Of a stretch of 64,000 nt of DNA, positions 1-11,591 are shown one piece after another. Under the pieces are notes generated by a model that made no database searches, was not told where the DNA came from, and worked only from the letters and a program-made list of their open reading frames with translations. This DNA comes from Cyanophora paradoxa (taxonomy: Eukaryota > Glaucocystophyceae > Cyanophorales > Cyanophoraceae): assembly GCA_004431415.1 (NCBI GenBank), contig QPMI01000482.1:434001-498000 (forward strand). Reading direction: 5' to 3'. Position 1 is the stretch's first letter; every line of letters begins with the position of its first letter. A program made the translations under genes and the position numbers.

Positions 1-1262
1 CCTATCATAAATATTGGATTGCACTCGCGCAGCGCTTTCCGGATTCGCGCTGTATCACACTCTTAATCGAGCTCTTTTCTTTCGTATACAGAGTTGTCTT
101 CTTAAGCTTCAGGCTGAGCTCAGGTTTTGACAATGCATGCTTATATATATGTATGTTTAATTAGCTGGGATCCGGAGTTCGTAAGCTTGCCAGGTTAACG
201 TTGGAGCACTCCGAGGTCCGAAAGAATATGATATGCATAATCACGTATACGTATACGATACGTATAGCACTTCGAATTCGATTTGTTAGCACGCATCTCA
301 TGACCAGATGGCCAGCTGCAAAACTCATGTATACGTAGACATCGATATCGATATCGATAGTTTTGTTTTCGGGTTTTGAAACTTATAATTATGTTTAGCG
401 CTAGCGCGCTTATTTGTTTTTCCCTTTCATATCATGTGTGCATATGCATGCACTGCAGCTGCGGCAGTACTAGTCGCTTCGCAATCTGCAAGCCGCGCTT
501 CATTTTCATGCAAAAAAAGCATTAGACATGTAGGTGCAGTCGCAATTATTTTCGCAACTTCATATTCAATACAGAAAAAGCTTTAGACATGTTGATGCAG
601 TCGCAATGATTTTAGCAACGTTTAACGAGTTCAACGGTTTTCGCGAACTCGCAAAAAGCAAACCTCTAGATATAGCTATGAGGCTATCCATTTAAATTGA
701 AAACAAAGCTTTAGACATGTAGAGAAGGTGTGGCAAGAATTGCAGTAGGCATATACTCCAATTATTCCAAGTCCCGGTACCGGTACACCAGTCCCCAGCT
801 AACAATGCTGGCAATATAAGCACAGGCCAAAGGGATCGGCCGCCGACTGGGTGGGTCGCGGACGTCGACGCCCGGCCCGCTGGCGGCTCTATATGGCGAT
901 CTAGATCGGATCTCTCTCGCTGCGCGCGGCGCCAGCTGCAGGTCAACGGTCCCCCCCAGCATTCGATCGCCCGCACCGAATTCAAAACTACAGCTAGCTG
1001 TAGCCATAGATATTATACATATATTTCATATTAGGAACTAGTTTCGTGCATGCATGTGGGGCCTCGGAATCATCACTCCCCCGGCCCTCCGCCTTCGCTG
1101 CCACTCATGATCAGATACTCCGGTACTAATATTTCAACATGTACAGCGAATTCGAATTGAATATTCACATTATGTACACGCACGAGGCCTCCGACTCATG
1201 AGAGGATTTACAGAAACGTCGGCCGCGGGCGGGGTCTTCGCGCTCTCGTCTCGCGATCGGGC
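1..1262. other. AT-rich intergenic spacer
   Basis: No convincing coding exon is seen. The first 1.1 kb is AT-rich and full of short palindromic words such as ATCGAT, GAATTC, CTAGCTAG and TATACGTATA. It holds the direct repeats listed separately. Base composition changes sharply to GC-rich close to 1200, just before the stop codon of the minus-strand gene at 1263, so the right-hand end probably contains that gene's 3' UTR. Confidence 0.7.
511..722. repeat. Three diverged direct repeats, about 60-bp period then a gap
   Basis: The core AAAGCNTTAGACATGT recurs at about 515-532, 577-592 and 706-720. The first two copies extend further through GCAGTCGCAAT and a TTTT-GCAAC end, giving about 47 matching positions with a few substitutions. 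The third copy keeps only the core. No open reading frame or terminal inverted repeats accompany them. Confidence 0.7.
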
Positions 1263-4162
1263 TCACTTGGTGGGGGCGGCCGCCCCGTTGGGGGCCCCGT
1301 TCGGGGGCGGCGTGGAGGGCGAGGGGGCCCCCCAGACGTCCCGGCGCGACGCGTCGAAGTGGATGGTCAGGCCCCTCCACACCTGCGGGGGGCGCGCCTG
1401 AGCGGGGCGGGGGATCCCGGGGGTCGGGGGGGGGGGGGGGGGGGGGGGGGCGGGGGCGGGGGCACCTTGTGGTAGTCGGGGTCGCGGAGGGGCGAGTCGT
1501 AGAGGGCCCTGGAGACGCTGAGCATGAAGTTGGTCTGCGGGCGAGGAGGGGCCCGGCTTCAGCGAGGAGCGGGGGCGGGGGCGGGGGCGGGGGCGGGGGC
1601 GGGGCGGGGACGGGCCTCGAACATGAAGGCGAGGGTGCCCTCGGCGACGCGCTTCGGGGCGAGGCGCTCGACCACCGCCCCGTCGTGGCACTCCTGGTCC
1701 GGCCTGCCCCGGCCCCGCATCATCACCAGCAGGCGCCTCGGGCCGCCGAGTCGGGCGCCTCGCACGCGCATCCCGGGCCGCGAGCCCAGCGTGTGGAGGC
1801 GGCCCCGGGATTCGGGGTACGCACCCGTGGGCGGTCATGCAGTTGTGGACCGAGAAGCCCCCAGGGAGGAATCCCTCCTGCGGAGAAGAAGCGGTCAGGA
1901 TGGGTGAAGAGGGGAAGGGGGAGTAGGAGAGGTACAAGTCACCCGCTTGGCCTCGTAGTGCCCGTGGATGAGCTGCCGGGCCGGTCAGATGCAGCGGCGG
2001 GAAGGGGAGGGAAAGGAAAGAGGTACGAGTGCGCACGCCCATGAACTCCGACATGCAGTTGCGGTGCTACGGGGGTAGAGGGTAAGGCACAAGCCTCAGG
2101 AGTTCCGCGGGGAAAGGGAGGGGGGTACAGCGCACGTAGTACGGGGGCCGGAACGTGTTCTCAGCAACGGACCTGCCATGCTCGAGGTGGGCTGGGATAG
2201 GAGGGGTACGGGGCGAGGCGCACCAGCGGGGCGGGAAGATGACGAAGTCCGCGACAGCAGTGCCTGGGCAGACGGGGGCGGTGAGAGGGTGTTCGGAAAG
2301 AGGGGGGGGAGGGGAGGGGGGAGGGGGGGGAGGGGGCGGCTGGGGCGTAGAAAGAGGGTGGGCGGAGGGGGGGGGGGTACCGGGGACGGCCGAGGGGCAC
2401 GTGAGCACCGTGAAGATCGAGGGGTCCTGAGGAGAGTACGAGTTGAGAGGAGGGGTACCCGGACCGGCGCCGCAGCGGAAGGGGGTACCAGGTGGTCGTA
2501 CGAGACAGTGTTTACGATGCAGAACTTCTTCAGATCGTAGCGGTACGGGAAGTAGTTACCTGGGGTACCGAAATAAATATTTGGCCGGGGTACGGGAAAG
2601 TGAAGCGCGGAGCGCACCGTGCCACGCGACTACGTTGAAGGGCGAGTCGTCCTGCGGTCAAATCGGGTCGGGGCGATTCGCGGAGCGGATTGGACGGGAC
2701 CTGAACCTCGTGCGCGACGAACATGCGGTTCTGGAACTTCGTCACGATCTGCGGGGCGCGGGTTCGAATCCGGGCGCGATTCGGGAGGCGGGGAGGGCGG
2801 GCCTGGTAGCCCGCAGGCGGCTGCCTCTCCTCGTACGCCGCGACGGGGGCCTGCAGGGGTACCGTCGGGAACGAGCGCACGGGGGTGCGGGGGTACGGGG
2901 GTCGCGGGCCTCGAAGTCGCGGGGGTTGGCGAGGCCGTTGGCCCCTGCGAGGGGGGCGCGTCTTCGGCGGGGCGGGGCCTAGATCTAAACCGGTGCGAGG
3001 CCTCACCGATGGGGCCGAGGTCGGGGATGCGAAAGTGGCCGTTGTACACCTCCAGAATGTCTTCCGGGAGCGTAAGGGCGGCCGGGGGGGTACGTGGACG
3101 GGCGGGGCGCGCACAGCCGCGCGCGGGGCCCTCGGGCAGGAAAGCGGAGAAGCGGATGCCCCGGGGTATGACGCAGATCTCGGTGGGGCGCACCCCCATC
3201 CAGCCGAACTCCGTCTGAAGGAGCAGGGGGCCCTGCTGGGGTACTGCGCGGGGGAAGGGGTGGCGTGGGCGCGTGGCTGCAGCGCGGGGACGGGCAGTGC
3301 AGCGCACCGATGAGGAAATCGCCGTCGCTGGAGTAGAAGCAGCGGTCGTTCATGTCCGCGTTCGCGACGTACGCGTACACGTGCACCCCGTTCTTCATCG
3401 CGGGGTCCCCGGCCCCTGGCCATGCGGAACGGAATCGGAGTCAGGGGTCGTGCACAGGCCCTGCGGAGGGGATTCGAACCGGCGAGTGTCACGAGGCCCT
3501 CGACAAAGTCCGTGGGCGCGCTGGGGACATCGAGGGGGGCCCAGCGGAGCTGCGTCGGGGTGCAGACGAGGCCGGACGGGTCCGCCAGCACTCGCCCGAT
3601 CTCAATCGGCTCGAAAGGCGAGTGCACGACCGACGGGCGGATGCTGCCGGGGGATCGAGTTCGGCGCGCGGCGCGCGGCGGCGCGGGGCGGCGGAGGGCG
3701 CTACCGGTAGAACCACGATCTGGAGAGAGGCGAAGGGTCAGCGGGGCGAGCGGGGCCAGGCGCTCTTGCGGCGGCGCGCACCGCTGGTTCTGCTCCCGCG
3801 GCGCCGTGAAGGCCGTCCCCGAGAGCTGCTCGGCGTAGAGGCCGTACCTGCCGCGCCGCGGCGCGGAATGCCGATCAGAACGAGCGAGAAGCGCTCAGGG
3901 AGGCGGGAATGCGCACGGGCACTCTGCAGAACCACAGGTCCGGCCGCGGATGATGAAGCTTCATGTCAGACGCGAGGAGGCGCGGCGCGCGGCGCCGGAA
4001 CAAGTCGGAAGAGCACGTACGCTGCGGCGTGTTGGTGGGAGGCAGGGCACCGCGGAGCGCCTCCGACGCAACGGTGTTCCCTGGCGGGCAGCTCGCCGTG
4101 TACTTGAGCTCGTCGAGGGACGGCCGCGCCAGCGCTTTCGCCGCATCTTTGACAGCCGCCAT
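1263..4162 (-). CDS. HGD: Homogentisate 1,2-dioxygenase (multi-exon)
   Basis: This enzyme opens the ring of homogentisate to maleylacetoacetate in tyrosine and phenylalanine breakdown, and is normally soluble. Family blocks appear in order on the minus strand across about ten exons: LKYTASC at the N-terminus near 4100, [16 protein letters not shown] (about 3790-3845), [17 protein letters not shown] with [10 protein letters not shown] (about 3540-3625), [16 protein letters not shown] and [11 protein letters not shown] (about 3130-3215), [14 protein letters not shown] (about 3000-3040), [15 protein letters not shown] (about 2490-2540), [10 protein letters not shown] and TFRPPYY, then [10 protein letters not shown] (2044-2075) and VHNCMTAHG (about 1830-1860). 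The iron ligands of the family (His and Glu around RNCMSEF, His in TAHG) are all kept. The start was chosen because the ATG at 4162 gives a family-like N-terminus. It is divergent from the next gene, with a shared promoter region of about 245 bp. Confidence 0.93.
1426..1450 (-). repeat. Poly-C intron tract (G run on + strand)
   Basis: A run of 25 G on the plus strand. It lies in the last intron of the minus-strand dioxygenase gene, so it is a poly-C tract in the transcript. Further C-rich tracts sit in other introns of the same gene, for example at 1565-1612 and 2300-2340. Confidence 0.85.
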
Positions 4163-4407
4163 GCCGCGATGCTGCAGACTCGGCGCAGAGATCGTCGGCC
4201 GGCGCCGCGGTCCGACTTGTCTGGCCTCCGCGGCCGCCCGATGCGCAGAGGCCTCCGCGCGCTACGACTACAAGGACTCCGAGCGGAGCGGTGAACAAGA
4301 GCGCGAGCTGCCGATTTGCGCCGCCGCCGCTCCGCTCTTATATACTGGCCGGCCCTCCGCCTGATTAACTGGGGTTCGACTCTCGGTGGGGCCAGTCCAC
4401 GTCGCGG
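4163..4407. promoter_or_regulatory. Bidirectional promoter region between HGD and the URB2-like gene
   Basis: The only space between two divergently transcribed genes. It is GC-rich, with TTATATA near 4338 about 70 bp before the plus-strand ATG as a candidate TATA-like element for the URB2-like gene. No further defined motif is seen. The promoter role is inferred from position. Confidence 0.4.
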
Positions 4408-5385
4408 ATGGCTGACGAGGCGGCCGAGGCCCCCGCGGGCCTGGGCGATGTCGAGCGGCGCCTCCACAGCGCCAAGTACGGCCCAGAAACGCGCCTCGCG
4501 CTAGCGCTCCAGCTCCTGTCGCCGGACGAGCGACGCGTCCTGGGGATCGCGGGCGGCGATGCGGCGGGCGCGGGCGGCGAGGCGGCGTGCGGCGAGCTCT
4601 GGCGCATCTTCCCCAGCCGGCACCGCTTCCTGCTCGACTGGATCACGAAGGCGCTCATCCACTCGTGCAAGCCGGGCGGGAAGCCCGGCCAGGAGGCGGC
4701 CCCGGCGCACGCCCCGCTGCACCGGGACGCGCGCTTCATGCGCTTCCTTGCGTACATCCTCGCACACGAGAAGATCGTGCCGGCCCTGCTCGCCTCATCC
4801 GCGATCTACTACGGCCTGCTCGGCGTCTTCCGCTCGCTCGCGGATGACGCGGCGGGCGACGCGGCGGGCGAAGGCGACGGTGCGGCGGCCCCGCAGCCCG
4901 AGGAGGCGCTGCGGCATGCGCGGGATGCGTACGGGATCATATTCTCCAAGTTCTCTGCCTCGTTCCGGCCGCCGCTGGAGCAGCACGCGCCGCTGGTCGC
5001 CTCCCTGGCACGCGCGGTGCTCGCGCGGCCCTCGGGGACCGCACTGCCTTTCCTCGCCGAGGCGCTCGACGCGTACGGGGGTGCGCCGCGCCGCGCCCCG
5101 ACCACCCTCCTCTCCGCTGCGCCCCGCAGCCGACGCCGCGCCGCGCCGCGCCGCGCAGCGGGCCAGAGGCGGCAGTCGAACCAGCGCAAGGTCTTCTCGG
5201 TCGCCGTGTCGGCGCTCCTCGAGTGCCTCCTCGCCCTGCGCCACCGCTTCGGCGGCGAGCCCGCGGGCCCCCTCCGCACCGTCGCCGAGGCCGCCGGCTC
5301 GATCCTGGCCGGCGCCCTTTTCCACCCGGACCAGCTCAGCGACTACACGCTCGCCTTCGCCGCGCCGGAGGGTGCACCTCCCCCC

Positions 5386-5422
<37 letters not shown>

Positions 5423-8400
5423 CGCCCCGCGTACCGCCGTGAGCGCCGCGCAGGCGAGGCGAAGGAGGACGGGAGCGCGGCGAAGAAGGCCAAGGGGGCC
5501 AAGGGCAAGGGCAAGGAGGAGGGGCCGAAGGCGGAGCGGAGGATCACGAGCTACCAGCGGCAGCTCTTCGACGCCCTCTCCCCGGCGGCGCCCGGCGGCG
5601 GCCCCGGGCTCGAGGCGGCCGCCGCCGCCCTCCCCTGGCTCCTCTCCGCCTTCGTCTCCGCGTGGCGCGCCCGCTTCGGCCGGCGCGCGCGGCAGCAGCA
5701 GCAGCCGGGGCAGCAGGGCGAGGCGCCGGCCGGGGGCAAGGGCGAGGGGAGCGAGGACGAGGGGGCGGGGAAGGAGGAGGAGCAGCAGCAGCGGGGGCGG
5801 GCGGGGGCGGGGGCCTCCTCGGCGGACCAGCCGCGGGTCGAGTTCGGCTTCTTCCGCGAGCTCGTCCGCATCGCCGAGGCGGCGGCCGCCCCGCCGGCCT
5901 CCGCGGCCGCCGCCGGGGGCGAGGACGGCGCGGAGGAGAAGAAGAAGAAGCGGAAGCGGGGGAGCAGCAGCGGGGCGGGGGCCTGCTCCTCCGCGGCCTC
6001 CGGGGTGGGGCTGGAGGCGGCGTGCCGCCTGCTGGAGGCCGCCGAGCGCGACGGCGTCTACCTCGTCCAGGCGAGCGCCGCACCCCGGCCCCGCCCCGCG
6101 CAGTCGAGAGCCGGCCTAGCCCCCCGGCCCTCCCCCACGCGCCTTCCACCGCCCCGCTGCGCCCCGCCCTCGATGTGACGTGGCGGGCAGGAGGACACGA
6201 AGGCGCGGGCGCACACGCGCTTCCTGGCGGGCCTCGCGGAGCGCATGGCCGCCCGCGCCCTCGCCCACCCCGCCGGTGCCTCTCCTCTCCCCCGCCCCCC
6301 GCCCCGTCTCGGCCGACGGCGGGGCGGCGGGGCAGAGGGCGGGGCGCTGCGGGCGCTGGGGACGCTGCTCGCCATGAACCACGCCCTCGTCGAGCCGCTC
6401 CTGCCCCCACTCCTCGCCGCCCTCGCCGCCCGCCCCCTCTCCCCCTCCCGTCCGTCCACGTCCCCCGCCCCGCGCTGCTCGCCGCCGGCACCGCTGAGGA
6501 TCGGGCCGGCAGAGGGCACGGAGGCGGGGGCGGCGCTGGCGGCGGCCTGCTGCGACGCGTACGCCAAGCTCCGGCAGGTGCCTACCTCCCTGATCCCCGC
6601 GGGCGCTCTGGGGGCTCGGGCCCGAGCGAGGCCGGGGGCAGGTGGACCAGCTGCACGCGCTGCTCCTCGGCGCCCTCTCCGCTGAGGCCGAGGCCGCCGC
6701 GGGCCCCTCCCTCGGGGCCCTCGCCTCCCCCGCCTTCCTCCGCTCCTACGCCGCCGCCGTGCGGGGCCTGCCCCCCGGCCAGGCCGCCGCCTGCTTCGCC
6801 GCCCTCCTCGCCGCCTGCACCCCCGCGCCCCCGCCGCCCCGCCCCGCCGCCCTCCTCGCCTCCTTCCTCCAGAACCTCTTCCCCTCGGAGCACTCGGCCG
6901 AGGGGTACCGCGCCATCGCCCAGCGCGCCCGCTCCGAGGTCGCCGCCCCGGCGCTCGAGGCGGCCCGGGGGGCGCCCCCGCGGAGCCCGGCGAGCAGGCG
7001 GCGCTGGGCGTGGCGCTGCTGGTGCTGGACGCGGCGGGGACCTCGCCGCCCGCTGCGACGCGGCGCTCGCCGTGCCCCCCGCCCGCCCTCCTCGCTGCTG
7101 CCGGCCGCGGACCTGGCGCTGCTCGCGGGGCTGGCGGAGGCGGCGGGGGAGCTGGAGCCGCCGCTCGCGCTCGCCGCCCTCGCGCACGCCGCCCGCCGCC
7201 TGCGGGACGCCGCACGCCGCCCGAGGCCTCCCCGGAGGAGGCCGAGGAGGCCTCGCGGCTGGCCGCCGCCCTCTGCTCGGGCCTGCCCCGCTCGCCCGGG
7301 AGGCGTACCCCTGCCCCGCCGCCGGCCTCGAGCTGGGCGTCCCCGCCGGCCTGCAGGCCCCCGGCTGCCCCGCCTCGGGCCTCCCCGCCGCCCGCTGGGC
7401 CCTCGCCGCCGGCTGCCTCGCCCCGCTCGCCTCCCTCGCCCCCAAGCCCGCCCTCTCCGCCCTCGCCGACTGCGCGGTCCGTGGCAGGCCCCGCCCCTCC
7501 CCAGGCGCCCTGCAGCCGCGCCGATCCGCTGAGCGCGCCGGCAGGTGCGGCTGGCGGCGGGGTCGTGCGGGGCGGCGCGGCGCCTCCTCTGCTCGGACGC
7601 CGCGTGCGAGTCGCCCCGCTTCCGCCGCCGCCTCGCCCCCGTCCGCCCGCCCCGCCCCGCCCCGCCCCGCCCCGCCCCCTCCGCCTCTGCCGGCTCGGCC
7701 CGTGACGCAAGCTCCGCGCCGGCAGGCGATCCTCTCCCTCGTCGCCGAGCTCGCCGAGGCCGCCGCCCCCTCCGCCCCCGAGCCGCAGTGAGACCCCGAG
7801 CCCCGCCCCCGCCCCGTCAAGTGGCCTCACCGGCCCCGCCAGGTCGGCCAAGAAGCGCAAGAGCCGGGGCGGCGAGGCGGCGGCCCCCGCCGGGTGAGCC
7901 CTCCCCCGCCTCCTCTTCCTCCCTCCCCTCGCCCCGGACGCTTCGCTGACGCGCCGCAGCGAGGACTGCCGCCCGCTGCTCGAGGAGCTGCGCGCCGCCG
8001 CCGCCGCCGCCGCCCGCGACAAGAAGGACGGGCCCGCGCCCGCGCCCTCCGACCTGCCCCCGCCCGCCGCCCTCTCGTTCGGCCCCGCCCTCCTCCCCCC
8101 CCTCTGCGGCGCCCTCGCCCTGCTCTCGGACGCCGACGGCGTACCCCCCGAGCTCTTCTCCCCCGCCCAGCGCCGCGCGGCCGTGCGCTCCGCCCTCTGC
8201 CTGCTGCGCCTCGCGGCGGGGGCCCCCTCGTGGGGGCCGCCGCGCTCTCGGCGCTGCGGGCGCTGGCGGGGCACGACGCGGCGGCCCTGCTCGCCTCGCT
8301 CCCCGAGGCGGACCTGCTCTCCCTGCTGCGCGCCCCGCCCCGGCCCTCGCCGGCGACGCGGCCTGCCGGCGGGAGCTGGCGCGGCTCGCGGGGCCGCCTG

Positions 8401-10914
8401 CGGGGCCCCGAGGCCCCCGCCGCCCTCGCCGAGGCCCTCCTCGACGACGCCCGCGAGGCCCTCGAGCAGCCCGAGGCCGCCCCGGGCCCCGCCCAGGTCC
8501 CTTCCTCCCCGCGCCCCTCTGCATTTCTCCCAGCTGAGCCTTTCATCCGCCAGGAGGAGGACGGGGCGCGGCTCCGCCTCGCCCTGGCCGGCGCCGCCGT
8601 GGACGCCCTCCTCGCCGGCGAGGGCGCCCCCTGCGCCCCCGCCGCCCCGTCCGCCGCCTCTGGCGCGCCCTCTTCGCGGCGCCCCCGGCCCCCCCGCCCT
8701 CCGCCCCGCCCTCCTCGACCTCACCGCCTCCCTCCTCCGGTGCGCGCCCCCGCCCGCCCCCTCCCCTCCCGCGCCCCGCTCACCGACCGCCGGCGATGCG
8801 AACGAAGGTACGCCGCGGGCCCCGCGGCGGTGCGGGGGTACCGGCGCGACGCGGAGGCGGCGGCGGCGGCGGCTGCCCCCGTGGCGGCGGCCGAGGAGCC
8901 CGATGCGGAGCCCGAGCCGGCCGGTGCGCTCGCGTCTCGAATGCGATGCGAGGCGCTGATGCGGGGCGCCCTGCAGTGCCGGAGGCCGCGCCGGCGGAGG
9001 AGAAGGAGGAGAAGGGCAAGAAGGCGGCGAAGAAGCGCAAGCGGAAGGGCGACGAGGACGAGGAGGAGGAGGACGAGGAGGAGGCAGAGGAGGGTGGCGA
9101 GGAGCTGCCCTCGTTCCTCCGCAAGGCCGGGGACGGCGGGGAGGAGGAGGAGGGGGCGGAGGACGAGGCGGAGGCGCCCCCAGAGGAGCTCGACGAGGCG
9201 CGCGGCGCCCGCGCCCCCCGCCGCCCCCACCCAGCCCCCCTCTGAGCGCGGGGCAGGCGGCGGAGGGGGCCGGGGAGGTGGCGGGGGACGCGGGGGCCCC
9301 CGACGACGAGGAGGGGGAGGAGGGGGCCGGCGCGGAGGCCGCCCGGCGCGCCGCGGCGCGCGACAAGGGCGAGCGCAAGCGCCGCAAGGCGCGCACCCCC
9401 GCCCCGCCTCCCTTCGGGGGCGCCTCTTCAGCCTCTCCGGCAGGCGGGGGAGGAGGCGGCGGCGGGGCGGGGCCGCGGCTGGAGGAGGCGTGGGCCGCCC
9501 TCGAGGCCGCCCCGGGCCCGGCGCCGACCCCGAGCTCCTCGAGGCCGCCGCGCGGTGCGCCCCGCGCCCCCACGAAATCACGTACCCTCACGGGCGGCAG
9601 CTGCGCGGAGACGGAGTGCGCCCTCTTCCGCGCCCTCCGCCCCTCCGCCCCCTCCAGGACTTCCAGGCGCGCGCCCGCGCCCAGCGACCCCCCCTCCCTC
9701 CCCGCCCTGACGCGGGGGGCCCCGCGGCGCAGGCGCTGCTCTCGCGGGCGCTGGGGCGTTCACGGGGGGCGCCCCGCTGCGCGCCGCCGTCGAGGGCCTC
9801 TTCTCCTCCGCCACCCGCGAGCAGGTCCCGCCGCCCTCCCCCCCCCCTCGATCCCCCTCGACTTGACGCGGCTCGCGCAGCTGCCGGCCTCGGCGCGGCT
9901 GCTGCGGGGGCCCTGCGGGAGGCCCTCGAGGCGCAGGACTGGCCCCGCCTCGCCCGCGCCGCCGACGCATGCGCCGCCCTCGCCGCCCTCCCCGCGGCCC
10001 CGCCGCGCCCGGGCGCTCGCCCGGCACCTGCCGCCCCTCGCGGTGGCGCTCGCGTCGGCGGCGCAGTGGGCGGCGGCGCACGGCGGGGCGGGGCGGGCCC
10101 CCGGGGAGGCCTACTGCGCGCTGCTGCGGGCGGCGACGACGATCGCGTCGCGGGTGAGCGCGGCCGCCCTCGCCACCCCCGACGCCGCCTCCCTCCTCGC
10201 CGCCCTCTGCCCCCTGCCCCCCGGGGTGCCCCCCGCCGCCCACTCGGCCGCCTACCGCCTCCTCTACGCGCTCCTGCGGCACCGTACCCCCCAGGCCCTC
10301 CGCTGCCTCCCGCACCTCGTCTCCTGCGCCCGCGCCCTCCTCTTCGCCCTCGCCTCGGGCCACCCGCCCGCCCTCTTCCGCGACCTCGCCCGCCTCTACG
10401 AGGAGCTCGCAAAGAGGTACCCCCCCTGCGCCCCCCGCCCTCGCCCGCCCTCGTGACGCCGTACCCCCCGCAGCCGCTCGGCGGTGCGGAAGTACTGCCC
10501 GCACCTCCTCGCCGACTTCCTCGCCTACTCCACCGCCTCGGGTACCCCGCGCCGACCCGCCCGCCCGCACCCCCCGAGAACCCCCTGCGAGCTCGAGGGC
10601 GGCGCGCGCAGGGGTGGCGGCGGAGCGGCGGCGGCTGCTGCTGCCGGGCATCTTCGCCCTGATGGAGGCCTGCAGCGACCACGAGTTCAAGCAGGCCCGC
10701 CCTCTCCCTCTTGCCCGTCCCTCCCCCTTCCCCTCCCGTCTCACCCCGCCCGGCGCCCCTTCGTTCGCAGCTCTTCGTCGCCCTCGACGCCGCCGGCCGG
10801 TCCGCCGTACCCCTCCCCTTCCCCTCCCAACGCGCCCACGTACCCCGCAGGGCGCTCTTCCGGACGACGCACGCGGAGTTCGTGCGGGACTTCAAGTACA
10901 CGGGCAAGGTCTAG
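4408..10914 (+). CDS. URB2: URB2/NPA2-like nucleolar pre-60S ribosome biogenesis protein
   Basis: Yeast Urb2/Npa2 acts in the nucleolus in early 60S (27S pre-rRNA) assembly. The first exon starts MADEAAEAPAGLGDVER and is helical, and later exons are alpha-solenoid-like (KVFSVAVSALLECLLALRHRFGG, FGFFRELVRIAEA). The identification rests on the last three exons: the helical block AAYRLLYALLRHRTPQALR (about 10250-10310), GIFALMEACSDHEFKQ (about 10645-10695) and LFVALDAAGRALFRTT ending FKYTGKV at the stop (about 10771-10914), which match the C-terminal Urb2/Npa2 domain. Lysine-rich (about 5470-5530, 5935-5960) and very acidic (about 8995-9200) insertions are typical of nucleolar proteins. The full protein exceeds 1,500 residues. 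I see no AT-rich break that would split it, but exon joins in the GC-saturated middle are uncertain. Confidence 0.75.
5388..5420 (+). repeat. Poly-C tract in intron
   Basis: A run of 33 C inside an intron of the URB2-like gene. The intron starts GTGCACC after an exon ending AFAAPEG and finishes at a GCGCAG acceptor near 5453. It probably forms the polypyrimidine tract. Confidence 0.85.
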
Positions 10915-11591
10915 GCCTGGCGCTCCCCGCGACGACCCGGGCCAGCGCCCGCGCCGGCTCTGTGCGAATTAAATTTCATCTTGAGAGCAGCATCGCAAGC
11001 TTGGAATTCGGGGGGCCGCATTGCTTCCGGGCCGCGCTCTGGTGATTCGTAACTGATAATGCCATGATGGCCTCGGAGAATGGGTTAAGATGGCCATGGC
11101 ATGGGCTTGAGAGAATGGGCAACGGGCTTCGAAGGACATTAATGTTGTGTGTCTGGTCTGGATTTTAAAGAAATTCTCTACAGCGTAAATCATGTTCTAC
11201 ACCTTGCAAATTGAAAATGCAGTACTAGTGTGGGCTCAAAATCTACAGGGGACTCGAGCCAAGCCGAGCTGAGCCATTGAAATTTTGCGAAATCAGCCGA
11301 GGGGGAAATTCGAGATTTTGCGGAATCTGCCGCGACGTCGACGGAAATATCTACGGAGCTAAAGGATGTGATCATGATGATCAGAGAATTGAAGTAACTG
11401 AACTGGTGGTTGAAGAAATTGTTTCTTGAAGTTTACCGTATGCTACATGAACACCTAATACAAGCTGAACGAAAAGAAAAGGTATTCGAGAGATTCCGAA
11501 AGGTGCTCGATACCGAGCGACAAGTTGAAAGCATGTGTACGATTGTTAGCGCGCGTGCGCAGTCGGGGCGTCTAGATCCGCCGTGCGATGA
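10915..11591. other. AT-rich intergenic spacer with a possible coding relic
   Basis: Convergent spacer between the URB2-like gene and the minus-strand CCT gene. From 11230 to 11560 one plus frame reads as a helical, charged peptide broken by two stop codons (see findings). Otherwise nothing recognised. Confidence 0.6.
11230..11560 (+). pseudogene. Possible decayed coding fragment
   Basis: One frame encodes AKSAEGEIRDFAESAATS, then ELKDVIMMIRELK, then a stop, then KLFLEVYRMLHEHLIQ and ERKEKVFERFRKVLDTE. It is amphipathic and lysine/glutamate-rich, unlike the surrounding AT-rich DNA, but is interrupted by TGA near 11278 and TAA near 11396. The last open piece starts with ATG at 11410 and ends at 11610. 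No family recognised; it could also be chance. Confidence 0.25.

Noticed and set aside
2750-2790. T-loop-like GGGTTCGAATCC resembling a tRNA 3' arm
   Set aside because: The flanking bases do not form the 5-bp T-stem, acceptor stem or anticodon arm, and the segment lies at an exon/intron edge of the dioxygenase gene.
4559-9591. Very long open frames on the minus strand and in other plus frames, up to about 1,177 codons
   Set aside because: GC above roughly 75% removes stop codons from all frames. The translations are Arg/Ala/Pro/Gly-rich noise, while the URB2-like frame shows hydrophobic periodicity and local splice signals.
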